A stretch of 64,000 nucleotides of DNA, from positions 32,527 to 96,526 of the forward strand of contig PNNG01000035.1 of NCBI GenBank assembly GCA_013824115.1, in the 5' to 3' direction. Both the position numbers and the translations under genes were made by a program. Positions 16,730 through 25,363 of this stretch are shown one piece after another. Positions within the stretch are counted from its first letter, which is position 1; each line of letters opens with the position of its first letter. This stretch comes from Sphingobacteriaceae bacterium. Lineage in GTDB: Bacteria; Bacteroidota; Bacteroidia; UBA7662. The notes under the pieces are model-generated. The model searched no databases and was not told where the DNA came from. It worked only from the letters and a program-made list of their open reading frames with translations.

Positions 16730-17022
16730 GATTTAAGAGAAATATAGGTTTGCAATGCGGTTACGTAAGCCGCCAGGGCTTCGCGGCCTTGTGGGGTGAT
16801 GGTGCAGTTGGTGCGTGGCCGTTTGCCAACGAAGTCTTTCACCACGTTGATGTATCCCGCCTCCTGCAACTTATCGATTTGAACACTTAAATTACCGGCA
16901 GTGGCACCGGTGCGCTCTTTGAGGTACACGAAATCGGCCGATTCTACCGACACCAGTACCGATATCACTGCCAGTCGCAGCGATTGGTGCAAGAGCGGAT
17001 CGAGTTCTGCGAATTCAGGCAT
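16726..17022 (-). CDS. Winged-helix transcriptional regulator (MarR/HTH_34-like)
   Basis: 98 residues. The fold is a small winged helix like PF13601: SADFVYLKERTGATAGNLSVQIDKLQEAGYI (helix-turn-helix, written here as the recognition region) followed by the wing KDFVGKRPRTNCTITPQGREAL. The chosen ATG at 17022 starts MPEFAELDPLLHQS and overlaps the upstream membrane protein gene by eight bases; a longer in-frame extension has no family support. Such regulators commonly lie beside a membrane protein in Bacteroidota, and probably control their own operon through the palindromes at 17595-17653. Confidence 0.85.
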   Translation of the reverse strand: MPEFAELDPLLHQSLRLAVISVLVSVESADFVYLKERTGATAGNLSVQIDKLQEAGYINVVKDFVGKRPRTNCTITPQGREALAAYVTALQTYISLKS

Positions 17023-17587
17023 TAGGCGCCCTCCGCAACAAGTGACCGGGTACAATGTAGCTGAACAAGATGGCTCCGGCAACACACAAGAGCTGTTGTT
17101 CAAAAGGCAGAAAAATGGCTGCAATACCAATCATCCAAGCTATTACACCGCCCCATACCAAGGGACTAAAGCGCAAAATGCCGCCCGAAACAAAGGTGCC
17201 CAAACCATACATCCAAATGAGGATGGGATAAGTGATCTCGAAACCATACTTGACGCTCGCCAAAATAGCAATGAACAATACCACCGAAAAGCCACCCCAG
17301 AGGTAGTTTAACGCGCGGTCGAGGTGGGTTTTTACCATCGCCTCGCGTTCTTGTTTGCGACCAATGAAGATGCTGGCGATACCTGCCAAAGGCATAGCTA
17401 TGGGCCATACCAGCCAATTGTACTCGTTTTCGAGCTGAATGAGCAGATAATGGGCCAAGGCGCTTGCAAGTACGGTCCAGCCCCAAAGGAGGTAGAACAC
17501 ACTGTTTTCGCGCAAATTACTGCGCGTGCCGGCAATCATGCTGTGGATGATCGCCAGGCTTTCTTTTTCATTGAGGTTTTTTTCCAT
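17015..17587 (-). CDS. Multi-pass inner-membrane protein of unknown function
   Basis: 190 residues. A short polar N-terminus (MEKNLNEKESLAIIHSMIAG) is followed by about six hydrophobic segments, ending with the basic RRAPNA. Proteins of this type (N-terminal ESL-x-I-I motif, then helices) are usually found directly upstream of a small winged-helix regulator in Bacteroidota; their function is unknown to me. First gene of the operon with the regulator and the Gly-rich exported protein, behind a near-perfect promoter. Confidence 0.75.
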   Translation of the reverse strand: MEKNLNEKESLAIIHSMIAGTRSNLRENSVFYLLWGWTVLASALAHYLLIQLENEYNWLVWPIAMPLAGIASIFIGRKQEREAMVKTHLDRALNYLWGGFSVVLFIAILASVKYGFEITYPILIWMYGLGTFVSGGILRFSPLVWGGVIAWMIGIAAIFLPFEQQLLCVAGAILFSYIVPGHLLRRAPNA

Positions 17588-17594
17588 AAGGGTT

Positions 17595-17653
17595 AAAATT
17601 GAATTGGTTATGCAAACATAAATAGGTTTACATTATAAACCAAATTCAATTTT
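17595..17653 (-). promoter_or_regulatory. Promoter and nested operator palindromes of the winged-helix operon
   Basis: On the minus strand TTTG (17641-17644), exactly twenty bases, then TATGTTTG (17613-17620): a full match to the Bacteroidetes promoter. Around it lie two inverted repeats: outer arms AAAATTGAATTGGTT (17595-17609) and AACCAAATTCAATTTT (17638-17653), which pair with one bulged base, and inner arms GGTTTA (17625-17630) and TAAACC (17636-17641) with a five-base spacer. The layout fits autorepression by the operon's own regulator. Confidence 0.7.
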
Positions 17654-17742
17654 AAACTTGTCGATAAATGTTGGCTTTTACTGGTACGGAAAACCAACCG
17701 GGCCGGTCTGAGTTGCCCCTTGCGCCCTGCCCCTTGCCTGTC

Positions 17743-18879
17743 TCACCGGATAAAACTCATCAACAAACCCGCCGCCACAGCCGAACCAATCACGCCGGCC
17801 ACATTGGGGGCCATGGCATGCATGAGTAAATGGTTGTTGGGATCTGCCTTCAGGCCTTCGAGTTGCGAAATGCGTGCACTGTCAGGTACAGCCGATACAC
17901 CTGCAGAACCTATGAGCGGATTGATTTTATTACCCTCGGCAATGAACAGATTCATGACTTTTGCAAAAAGCACCCCACCCGCAGTAGCTACAATAAACGA
18001 TATGGCTCCCAACACAAAAATCTTCATCGATTGAGGTGTTAAAAAGGTAGTTGCCTGGGTGCTCGCACCCACCGTTACGCCCAGCAGAATGGTTACCATG
18101 TCAATCATGGTGGTACGTGCTGTATCGGCCAGGCGCTTGGTAACACCCGATTCTTTCAACAAATTGCCGAAAAACAACATCCCTAACAAAGGCAAGGCAC
18201 CTGGCGTAAGGAAGGTGGTGAGTAATAAACCGACGATGGGAAAGAGCATTTTTTCGGTGCGCGAAACCGCCCGCGGTGGCTTCATACGAATTTTACGCTC
18301 GGCAGGTGTGGTAAGCAAACGCATCACCGGTGGCTGCAGCACGGGTACCAAGGCCATGTAGCTGTAAGCAGCAATGGCAATGGGGCCGATAAACTGGGGT
18401 GCCATGCGCGAAGCCAAAAAAATGGCGGTGGGGCCATCAGCTCCGCCTATGATACCAATGGCGGCACTTTCGGCGGGCGTAAACCCGAGGTAAAAAGCAC
18501 CAATAAAGGTAGCAAAAATGCCCAGTTGGGCTGCTGCGCCGAGCATGAGCAAGCGGGGACTGCTGATCAAGGTACTAAAATCGGTCATGGCACCAATGCC
18601 CAAGAAAATGAGCGGCGGATACACCCCTTTTAGCACCCCCTGGTACAAATAGTTCATCACCGATCCTTCTTCGTAAATACCCAATTGCAAGCCGGCATTT
18701 TCCATGAAGGGCACATTGCCTATCAAAATGCCAAAACCAATAGGTACTAACAGCAAGGGCTCGTACTCGTGGCGGATGGCGAGGTAAATGAACAACAAAC
18801 CCACCAGCAACATCAGACCATGGCCCCAAGTAAAATTGGCAAAACTAGACGCCTCTAAAAAGCGGTAAACACCGTCCAT
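17743..18879 (-). CDS. Sodium ion-translocating decarboxylase, beta subunit (OadB/MmdB-like)
   Basis: 378 residues, polytopic inner-membrane protein. Signatures: GGADGPTAIFLASRMAP and NPLIGSAGVSAVPDSARISQ, which form the sodium/proton site of the OadB/GcdB/MmdB family. The subunit decarboxylates carboxybiotin and couples this to sodium export. It follows the biotin-carrier gene after one base and is the last gene of the four-gene operon. Substrate specificity is set by the carboxyltransferase subunit at 19608-21167. Confidence 0.93.
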   Translation of the reverse strand: MDGVYRFLEASSFANFTWGHGLMLLVGLLFIYLAIRHEYEPLLLVPIGFGILIGNVPFMENAGLQLGIYEEGSVMNYLYQGVLKGVYPPLIFLGIGAMTDFSTLISSPRLLMLGAAAQLGIFATFIGAFYLGFTPAESAAIGIIGGADGPTAIFLASRMAPQFIGPIAIAAYSYMALVPVLQPPVMRLLTTPAERKIRMKPPRAVSRTEKMLFPIVGLLLTTFLTPGALPLLGMLFFGNLLKESGVTKRLADTARTTMIDMVTILLGVTVGASTQATTFLTPQSMKIFVLGAISFIVATAGGVLFAKVMNLFIAEGNKINPLIGSAGVSAVPDSARISQLEGLKADPNNHLLMHAMAPNVAGVIGSAVAAGLLMSFIR

Positions 18880-18880
18880 G

Positions 18881-19291
18881 TTAAGCCTCCAGTTCTATGA
18901 GAACATCACCTTGCAGCACCTGGGCACCGGCCTGCACCCGTATTGCTTTCACCTTGCCGGCCATTTCGCTCAAAATACTATTTTCCATCTTCATGGCTTC
19001 CATCACGCATACTTTTTGGTCGCGCTGCACCACATCGCCAAGCTTTACCAGCATTTCGAGGATAGTACCGGGCAAGGGTGACTTGATTTGGGTATCCGAC
19101 AACTTGATCTGGTTGGCAGGCATGGGAATGGGCTGGCGCGCCAGTACCGGGGTCTTGGCCTTGGCAGTGGGCTGATCGAGCACCACTTCGTAGGGGCTGC
19201 CGTTGACTTCGAGCTGGATACTGTTGCCTTCTTCTTTTTGTACATCTACTTGGTAACGGGTACCATTGATGGTAAATAGGAACTGTTTCAT
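18881..19291 (-). CDS. Biotin/lipoyl carrier protein of the decarboxylase (MmdC/BCCP-like)
   Basis: 136 residues. The biotinylation motif VMEAMKMEN is present with Lys101 as acceptor, in the C-terminal barrel (IKSPLPGTILEMLVKLGD...). The N-terminal ~60 residues and a Pro/Ala linker correspond to the family's docking part. I chose ATG 19291, which starts [14 protein letters not shown] and overlaps the gamma-subunit stop by four bases; a longer upstream frame runs through that gene. It ferries carboxyl groups from the carboxyltransferase to the membrane beta subunit. Confidence 0.92.
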   Translation of the reverse strand: MKQFLFTINGTRYQVDVQKEEGNSIQLEVNGSPYEVVLDQPTAKAKTPVLARQPIPMPANQIKLSDTQIKSPLPGTILEMLVKLGDVVQRDQKVCVMEAMKMENSILSEMAGKVKAIRVQAGAQVLQGDVLIELEA

Positions 19292-19611
19292 AGGCGGTTG
19301 CGGAATGCGCGGAGGCCCTGAAACTTCGAACTCCAGGGCGAGTAGGTGTTTTTGATGCGTTTGATGGTGAGTATACCCGATTCGGCATCGTGTTCCAAGG
19401 CGCGCAATTGGTAAATGGCTGCAGCTATTGCGGCGATTTCGTCGGCAGCAATGTCTTGTCGGGCAGCGGCTTGCTGGGCAGGTGCCAGCTTGCGATTGGC
19501 GATCAACCGGGCCAGCCGTTTGAAATTGGCAAAGGCTGCCCACAAAATGAGCAGGGTGATCATCACACCCACATATCCCAACAGGGCAATCAGCAAGGGT
19601 GAACTATTCAT
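19288..19611 (-). CDS. OadG-like gamma subunit of the sodium-pump decarboxylase
   Basis: 107 residues: one N-terminal transmembrane helix ([22 protein letters not shown]), then an Ala/Gln-rich charged linker ([23 protein letters not shown]) and a basic C-terminus with [17 protein letters not shown]. This organisation is that of OadG/MmdD subunits, which hold the complex together at the membrane. Four-base overlaps with both neighbouring genes. Sequence conservation in this family is low, so the call leans on context. Confidence 0.85.
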   Translation of the reverse strand: MNSSPLLIALLGYVGVMITLLILWAAFANFKRLARLIANRKLAPAQQAAARQDIAADEIAAIAAAIYQLRALEHDAESGILTIKRIKNTYSPWSSKFQGLRAFRNRL

Positions 19612-21167
19612 AATGGAATATTGCCGTGTTTTTTGGGGGGATTGCTGAGCTTCTTATTTGCCAGGGTTTGCAACGCACGTATGATGCGGAAACGGCTGTT
19701 GCGTGGCTCAATGATGTCGTCGATATAGCCGTATTTGGCCGCTTCGTAAGGGTTCAGCAATTCGTCGCGGTACTGCTTTTCTTTGGTGGCGAGGATGGCA
19801 TTGCGCTCGGCCGGATTGGCTGCTGCAGCCAACTCTTTGTTGTACAGCACTTCTATGGCACCTTTGGGACCCATCACCGCAATTTCGGCCATGGGCCAGG
19901 CATAGTTGAGGTCGCCCCGCAGGTGTTTGCTGCTCATCACGTCATAAGCGCCTCCATAGGCCTTGCGTAAAATGATGGTCACCTTGGGTACGGTGGCCTC
20001 GCCGTAGGCATAGAGTAGCTTGGCACCGTGCAAAATGATGCCGCCATATTCTTGTCCGCTACCGGGCAAAAAGCCAGGTACGTCTACCAGGGTTACAATG
20101 GGAATGTTAAAAGCATCGCAAAAACGCACAAAACGGGCGGCTTTACGCGAGGCATCTATGTCGAGCACCCCGGCCAAATAATTGGGTTGGTTGGCCACTA
20201 TGCCCACGCTCATGCCGTTGAAGCGGGCAAAACCGGTGATCATGTTGCGGGCGTAATAGCGCTGCACTTCTAAAAATTCATCGCCATCTACCAGCTTGTG
20301 AATCACATCGAGCATATCGTACGGCTGGTTCGGATTTTCGGGAATGATGTGGTTCAGGGCATCGTCAGCACGGTCGATGGGGTCGGTATTGGCCACCAAA
20401 GGAGGCTCTTCCATGTTGTTTTGCGGCAGGTAGCTCAGCAGTTTCCGCAGCACTTGCATGGCTTCCTCTTCGTTTTCGGTCACAAAGTGGGTTACGCCCG
20501 ATTTACTGGCATGGATGCGCGCTCCGCCCAAGTCCTCCTCGCTGATGTTTTCGCCGGTAACCGTGCGGGCTACCTTTGGGCCGGTAACGAACATATAACT
20601 CTGCTTGTCGGCCATCAGAATGAAGTCGGTGAGGGCCGGCGAATACACCGCACCCCCGGCGCAGGGACCCAAAATGGCCGATAGCTGTGGAATAACACCC
20701 GAGGCCATGATGTTGCGCTGAAAGATATCGGCATAACCAGCCAAGCTGCGAACACCCTCTTGGATGCGCGCCCCGCCGCTGTCGTTCAAACCAATGACCG
20801 GCGCCCCTACGAGCATGGCCTGGTCCATGATTTTGCAGATCTTTTGGGCGTAGGTCTCAGAGAGCGAACCACCCAAAACAGTGAAGTCTTGGGCGAAGAC
20901 GTAAACTAGCCGGCCGTCGATGGTACCGTGACCGGTTACCACCCCATCGCCCAAGTATAACTGCTTATCGAGCCCAAAGGCGGTGGTACGGTGGGTAACG
21001 AACATATCGTACTCTTCGAACGAATTGTCGTCGAGCAGCAGTTCAATGCGCTCGCGGGCGCTGAGTTTGCCCTTTTGGTGTTGGGCATCGAGCCTTTTTT
21101 CGCCACCGCCGAGGCGTGCTTGGGCCCGCATTTCTATGAGTTGGCGGATTTTGTCGTGGTTCGACAT
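19608..21167 (-). CDS. Acyl-CoA carboxylase/decarboxylase carboxyltransferase subunit (MmdA/PccB type)
   Basis: 519 residues, normal for propionyl/methylmalonyl-CoA carboxyltransferases. Visible: [20 protein letters not shown], the N-half oxyanion segment [34 protein letters not shown] and the C-half [24 protein letters not shown] and [17 protein letters not shown]. With gamma, carrier and beta genes following in overlapping order, this is most simply a sodium-translocating methylmalonyl-CoA decarboxylase (methylmalonyl-CoA to propionyl-CoA + CO2). The same subunit could also serve a propionyl-CoA carboxylase if a biotin carboxylase exists elsewhere. Confidence 0.93.
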   Translation of the reverse strand: MSNHDKIRQLIEMRAQARLGGGEKRLDAQHQKGKLSARERIELLLDDNSFEEYDMFVTHRTTAFGLDKQLYLGDGVVTGHGTIDGRLVYVFAQDFTVLGGSLSETYAQKICKIMDQAMLVGAPVIGLNDSGGARIQEGVRSLAGYADIFQRNIMASGVIPQLSAILGPCAGGAVYSPALTDFILMADKQSYMFVTGPKVARTVTGENISEEDLGGARIHASKSGVTHFVTENEEEAMQVLRKLLSYLPQNNMEEPPLVANTDPIDRADDALNHIIPENPNQPYDMLDVIHKLVDGDEFLEVQRYYARNMITGFARFNGMSVGIVANQPNYLAGVLDIDASRKAARFVRFCDAFNIPIVTLVDVPGFLPGSGQEYGGIILHGAKLLYAYGEATVPKVTIILRKAYGGAYDVMSSKHLRGDLNYAWPMAEIAVMGPKGAIEVLYNKELAAAANPAERNAILATKEKQYRDELLNPYEAAKYGYIDDIIEPRNSRFRIIRALQTLANKKLSNPPKKHGNIPL

Positions 21168-21374
21168 GGGTTGGTGTTGCAGCAGTAAAGTTAGTAAATT
21201 GGATATAATTATCTAATTTATGAGAGATTATTTTTACAACACCAAAAGCCTGGTTGGAATGGCATAAAAACTTTAATCAAGCTAGCCCTTTGAACCTCCC
21301 TCTTTTAGTGCGAGCTAACTTACAACCTTTCAGATCACGAGATAAAAATGCAAACGATTGAACCAGTAATCAAT

Positions 21375-21995
21375 TCAATATCTGGCGAACTTTAGCAACA
21401 AGCCATAATCACCCAAATCGGCTGCTTTTACCGCTTTGAGATATGCTGCTCGCGCGTCATTTTCGATTGAGAGGCTGAGAACGTCCTTCGACAAGCTCAT
21501 GCCAGTACCCCAACTGAAAGCAGGTAGTTTATATATTTTTTCGATGATGATATCGGCCATGAGGCGACTGTGCCGACCGTTGCCATTCGCAAAACAATGA
21601 ATGCTTACCAATCGGTGCTTGAATCGCAAGGCCATTTCATCGGGAGCATAAATGTTGTTCGCATGCCAAAAGCGGGTGTCATCCAGCAGGTACTTCAACG
21701 CAGTGGGTATTTGCCATTTGTCAATGCCAATGTTCTTGTCTGATTTGCGAAATTCACCGGCCCAAGCCCAAACATCTCCGTACATACGCTTGTGCAATTG
21801 ACGGATGAACGCCTCTGTAAATACGCTGTCAGGCTTGAAGGAACGTCCCATGACCCACTGTATTGCCTGTTCAATGTTTTGCTGCTCGAACTCATTCAAT
21901 TCGCCATGGGTGGCAATACTTCGAATACGCAAACCTGCTTTCTCCGCTTCGTCTAATGGCGTTTGACCATCTATGTATTCGTGCTTTAGTCCCAT
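21375..21995 (-). CDS. Mobile mystery protein B (Fic-domain protein)
   Basis: 206 residues. The Fic core is HCFANGNGRHSRLMAD; the canonical motif HxFx(D/E)GNGRxxR has Asn at the acidic position here (FANGNGR), so metal-dependent AMP transfer may be weakened or changed. Upstream helices (FTEAFIRQLHKRMYGDVWAWAGEFRKSD, abbreviated) match the 'mobile mystery protein B' family, always paired with a helix-turn-helix protein A. The start overlaps the partner stop by ten bases. Function has not been demonstrated to my knowledge; a toxin-antitoxin-like role is inferred. Confidence 0.85.
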   Translation of the reverse strand: MGLKHEYIDGQTPLDEAEKAGLRIRSIATHGELNEFEQQNIEQAIQWVMGRSFKPDSVFTEAFIRQLHKRMYGDVWAWAGEFRKSDKNIGIDKWQIPTALKYLLDDTRFWHANNIYAPDEMALRFKHRLVSIHCFANGNGRHSRLMADIIIEKIYKLPAFSWGTGMSLSKDVLSLSIENDARAAYLKAVKAADLGDYGLLLKFARY

Positions 21996-22447
21996 AAAAT
22001 TTTGGGCATTTCACTTTTGATGGCTTCGGCTCTTTCCTTGATGGCGCTTTTAAGCCGCTTCTCAGAATTAGCCTGATCTTCCAACCTCATGTGGTTGGCA
22101 GTACGCATCACAATTTGAGTCGCCAATGCTGTTGCCCTTTTTTCGATGAGTGCATCAAGCGAGCCGTCGTTCGGCACAAATCCGTACACCAACTGCATGT
22201 CCATAGCACGGGCTATTTGCTGCAACGATTTGATGGTAATTGACCCATCCGCTTCACGCTTTTCTATGTCCATGACCGCTTGTTTCGAAACATGTAGTTT
22301 GTTTCCCAATTGCTGCATCGACATACCCAAGGCGGCACGAATGGACTTGATCCAACCAATAGGAGGAATGGCCAGCTGTTTGAGCGAGGCAAAACCTTGC
22401 AACTTGCTGTTGAGCTGTTGCAACTGAAGTACTTGTTTACCGTTCAT
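21986..22447 (-). CDS. Mobile mystery protein A (XRE-type helix-turn-helix protein)
   Basis: 153 residues. An XRE helix-turn-helix lies at residues ~32-85 (IRAALGMSMQQLGNKLHVSKQAVMDIE, then EADGSITIKSLQQIARAM), followed by a helical region with many Ala and charged residues. This domain order is that of 'mobile mystery protein A'. Probably represses the pair; direct repeats and a palindrome overlap its promoter at 22451-22493. The pair sits between the decarboxylase operon and fumarase with no recombinase nearby. Confidence 0.85.
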   Translation of the reverse strand: MNGKQVLQLQQLNSKLQGFASLKQLAIPPIGWIKSIRAALGMSMQQLGNKLHVSKQAVMDIEKREADGSITIKSLQQIARAMDMQLVYGFVPNDGSLDALIEKRATALATQIVMRTANHMRLEDQANSEKRLKSAIKERAEAIKSEMPKILWD

Positions 22448-22450
22448 AAT

Positions 22451-22493
22451 GTAAAGCTATAGCCTGACTTTAATAAGTCAAAGGTAAAGCTAT
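22451..22493 (-). promoter_or_regulatory. Promoter and operator-like repeats of the mobile mystery pair
   Basis: The minus-strand -7 element TACCTTTG covers 22479-22486, with TTTC (three of four of TTTG) exactly 20 bases upstream at 22507-22510. GTAAAGCTAT is repeated at 22451-22460 and 22484-22493, spaced 33 bases (about three helical turns), with the palindrome GACTT-TAAT-AAGTC (22466-22479) between them. Confidence 0.6.
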
Positions 22494-22616
22494 TATTTTA
22501 CTTTGAGAAATATATGTCAAGCTTTTGCTTTACTTCAATCAACAGCATTCTAAAAATGTCGTTTCATTCAGATAGACGCTAATCATGCTTTGATTCTGGC
22601 CATCCATCAATTCGCA

Positions 22617-22650
22617 CAAAAAAAACCGGCCCTTTCGGAGCCGGTCGTTT
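22617..22650 (-). terminator. Terminator downstream of fumarase
   Basis: Arms ACCGGC (22625-22630) and GCCGGT (22640-22645); on the minus strand the stem is followed by a run of T (A-run at 22618-22625 on the plus strand). A short CGTTTT tract follows on the plus side. Confidence 0.75.
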
Positions 22651-22665
22651 TGAATTGCTGCTTGC

Positions 22666-24051
22666 TTAGATCATCTGCTTCGGATCCACCCAAGCATCAA
22701 ACTGCTCGTTGGTGAGCAAGCCCAAACCAATGGCGGCTTCACGCAAGGTGGTGCCTTCTTTGTGGGCGGTTTTCGCAATTTTGGCGGCGTTTTCGTAGCC
22801 GATGTGCGGATTGAGCGCCGTTACCAGCATCAACGAATTTTCAAGGTGACGCTGCAAAATGGGCAGGTTAGGGGCAATGCCTACCGCACACTTGTCGTTG
22901 AACGACACACAAGCATCGCCAATCAAACGGGCGCTTTGCAATACGTTGGCGGCAATGACCGGCTTGAACACATTGAGTTCAAAGTGACCGTTGCTGCCAC
23001 CAATCGATACGGCTACATCATTGCCAATCACCTGGGCGGCTACCATGGTCATGGCCTCAGGCTGGGTGGGATTCACCTTGCCGGGCATGATCGATGAACC
23101 GGGCTCGTTGTCGGGAATGATGATTTCGCCAATGCCCGAACGTGGACCGCTGCTGAGCATGCGAATGTCGTTGGCAATTTTCATCAACGAAACAGCCACG
23201 CGCTTGAGGGCGCCACTGAGCTCTACCATGGCATCGTGGGCTGCCAAAGCTTCAAATTTGTTGGGAGCCGTTACGAAGGGCAAGCCGGTGAATTCGGCAA
23301 TTTTTTTGGCCACCAATACATCGTAACCCTTGGGGGCATTTAGGCCGGTACCTACAGCGGTACCACCCAAAGCCAGTTCACGCACCATTTCGAGGGCGTT
23401 GCGGAGAGCACGCATGCCGTTGTCGAGCTGCTGTACGTAGCCGCTGAACTCCTGGCCCAGGGTCAAAGGCGTGGCGTCCATGAAGTGGGTACGACCGGTT
23501 TTCACAATGTCTTTGAAATCGGCTGCCTTTTTGGCCAAAGTATCACGCAGCTTCTGAATGCCGGGCAACGTAATGTCGGTCACCTGCTGGTAGGCCGCAA
23601 TGTGCATGGCCGTGGGGAAGGTGTCGTTCGAACTTTGCGATTTGTTCACATCGTCGTTGGGGTGCAGCACCTTCTTTTCGTCGGTGAGCGAACCGCCCGA
23701 AAGCACATGGGCACGGTAAGCAATCACCTCGTTGCAGTTCATATTGCTCTGCGTGCCCGAGCCGGTTTGCCAAATCACCAAAGGAAACTGTTCGTCGAGT
23801 TTGCCAGCCAAAATTTCATCGCAAGCCAAGCCTATTAAATCGCGCTTATCAGCGCTTAATACCCCCAAATCGTGGTTGGCATGGGCTGCAGCCTTCTTCA
23901 AATAGGCAAACGCCCGGATGATTTCTTTGGGCATGCTGGCTTCGGGACCAATCTTAAAATTGTTGCGTGAACGTTCGGTTTGCGCGCCCCAGTACTTGTC
24001 GGCAGGTACTTGTACCTCGCCCATGGTGTCTTTTTCTATGCGGTAACTCAT
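22666..24051 (-). CDS. fumC: Class II fumarate hydratase
   Basis: 461 residues, exact length range for FumC. The aspartase/fumarase signature [15 protein letters not shown] is present, along with [13 protein letters not shown] (substrate-binding Ser/Asn), [20 protein letters not shown] and the HP(N)DDVN loop. It interconverts fumarate and malate in the TCA cycle. Single gene with its own terminator. The upstream region holds short TTCAAG-type repeats rather than a clear promoter. Confidence 0.97.
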   Translation of the reverse strand: MSYRIEKDTMGEVQVPADKYWGAQTERSRNNFKIGPEASMPKEIIRAFAYLKKAAAHANHDLGVLSADKRDLIGLACDEILAGKLDEQFPLVIWQTGSGTQSNMNCNEVIAYRAHVLSGGSLTDEKKVLHPNDDVNKSQSSNDTFPTAMHIAAYQQVTDITLPGIQKLRDTLAKKAADFKDIVKTGRTHFMDATPLTLGQEFSGYVQQLDNGMRALRNALEMVRELALGGTAVGTGLNAPKGYDVLVAKKIAEFTGLPFVTAPNKFEALAAHDAMVELSGALKRVAVSLMKIANDIRMLSSGPRSGIGEIIIPDNEPGSSIMPGKVNPTQPEAMTMVAAQVIGNDVAVSIGGSNGHFELNVFKPVIAANVLQSARLIGDACVSFNDKCAVGIAPNLPILQRHLENSLMLVTALNPHIGYENAAKIAKTAHKEGTTLREAAIGLGLLTNEQFDAWVDPKQMI

Positions 24052-24382
24052 CTTAGAAGGTTCAAAGTTTAAAGTTCAAGGTTCAAAGAAAATGCTTTCT
24101 AAAAGCGATTGAAATCATCCTTCCTACCGTTAGCTCGAGCGCTTCGAAAAGCCATCCTCCACAGCTGTGAGGGAGGTTTGGCGACCGACCTTATTGGCCT
24201 AACTCTAGCGCGCTGAATTAACAAGCACTGGCAATTTCAAGGTGCAAAGGTCAAAAAAATCTACTGGTTTAGTATGGGCGAGTTTGTGATTAGACCAAAC
24301 ATTCTTGTATCATGGCCTACAATCACCATTTCTCACAAGCACATAAAAAGCAATCACAAGTAAAACTCCAAGGTGTTCAACC
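24052..24382. other. Intergenic stretch with short degenerate repeats, no gene seen
   Basis: About 330 bases. Directly upstream of fumC (24057-24088) lies a tandem of GTTCAA(A/G)-type heptamers; the same type recurs at 40291-40315. Farther on is a short inverted repeat around CACAGCTGTG (24162-24171). I see no credible reading frame, RNA or promoter match. A plus-strand frame over 24312-24770 is an antisense shadow of the lipoprotein gene. Confidence 0.5.
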
Positions 24383-24757
24383 CTACTTTTTACCAAACTC
24401 AAACCTTTCTGAGTCATCACCAAACCAAAAATCACTCTGGGTCAACCTGAGAATTTGGATCGTATCCACACTACCATTTGTAGTAATTGTTAAATCCTCC
24501 TTATCATTGATCCAATCCCAATTTCCATCTACGCTCATTTTAGGATATCCCGGAGCACTTTCTGACAATGTCAAAGAATTATCCCGCCGGAATTCCAAAA
24601 TCAACTCGCCATTAATAGCATTGCCATTGTACTTAAGCAACGTCCATTCGCCTAGCAACCTCGCCGTTTTGCTTCTTAAACTGAAATCGGGCCCTTCCTC
24701 ATACTTGCTGCAACCGAGCAGCGTCAGCACCAAAAACAGGGTTAATGTGTATTTCAT
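24383..24757 (-). CDS. Lipocalin-like lipoprotein
   Basis: 124 residues from ATG 24757 (MKYTLTLFLVLTLLGCSKYEE). The lipobox LLGC makes it a lipoprotein; the mature part begins with LLGEWTLLKYNGNAI, typical of the Bacteroidota 'lipocalin-like' calycin domain, and ends in ILRLTQSDFWFGDD, matching the last strands of the neighbour at 24829-25218. Ligand unknown. An upstream in-frame start adds 12 residues before the signal peptide and is unlikely. Confidence 0.75.
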   Translation of the reverse strand: MKYTLTLFLVLTLLGCSKYEEGPDFSLRSKTARLLGEWTLLKYNGNAINGELILEFRRDNSLTLSESAPGYPKMSVDGNWDWINDKEDLTITTNGSVDTIQILRLTQSDFWFGDDSERFEFGKK

Positions 24758-24828
24758 AGATAGAATATAGTTTCCGCCAATTTCAATGAACACTGCTCTT
24801 AGCGCGATGCATTAAAAAGTACTCACTG

Positions 24829-25218
24829 TCACTCCTTTACAAGCTTCCACTTTTCGTTGATCGCAGTATTTAGCCAGAGTTCTTGTTCTGTGAGCCGCAA
24901 TACATCAAAGCCGATTTGAATTGAATCCATATAATACATAAAGAGTTTTGATTCATCGGGGGCCCAGTGCCATGTACCAATTTTAGAGAGGAGCATAGGC
25001 TGATTGGTGAGAGCGCTAAAATAGAGGTCGTTGTTTTGCTTAAACTCATTTCTGAATTCAAAATCCAGGAAGTCATCTCCGTTGTGCTCATACATCATCC
25101 ATTTGCCTACCAATAGCTCTGTACGGCTCTTTTCAACCACAGCTGGCTTGATTTCGTCTTTTTTACAACTCCACAAAGCAACCACGAGCAGGCTGTAGGC
25201 ATGGTATTTCTTAGGAAT
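24829..25218 (-). CDS. Lipocalin-like lipoprotein, paralogue of the preceding gene; no standard start codon
   Basis: The mature protein (WSCKKDEI..., then LLVGKWMMYEHNGDD and VLRLTEQELWLN) aligns with the neighbouring lipoprotein, so the two are tandem paralogues. The first standard start in frame, GTG at 25185, would leave only six residues before the lipobox Cys, too short for export. Reading back in frame gives PKKYHAYSLLVVALWSC, a good lipoprotein signal, but its only possible initiator is ATT at 25216-25218. Either a rare ATT start is used or the original ATG was lost and the gene is decaying. Confidence 0.6.
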   Translation of the reverse strand: MPKKYHAYSLLVVALWSCKKDEIKPAVVEKSRTELLVGKWMMYEHNGDDFLDFEFRNEFKQNNDLYFSALTNQPMLLSKIGTWHWAPDESKLFMYYMDSIQIGFDVLRLTEQELWLNTAINEKWKLVKE

Positions 25219-25363
25219 TTGGCGTTTAAACTAGCTTTGTGCTACACACAATTATAGCAAATTCCATTTAAAACACAAGCAAATCAAACTGTCAGAATAA
25301 ATGCACCATTGCTCAAAGTAACTTAGCAAATGCGTTTAAATACTTCAGCTGTGGCGCATTTGA

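Noticed and set aside
21168..22665. Integrative element around the mobile mystery pair
   Set aside because: No integrase, transposase, direct-repeat ends or tRNA; only the two-gene pair is supported.
24312..24770. 152-residue plus-strand frame
   Set aside because: Antisense to a clear lipoprotein gene; composition (Ser/Leu/Pro) is that of a reverse shadow.
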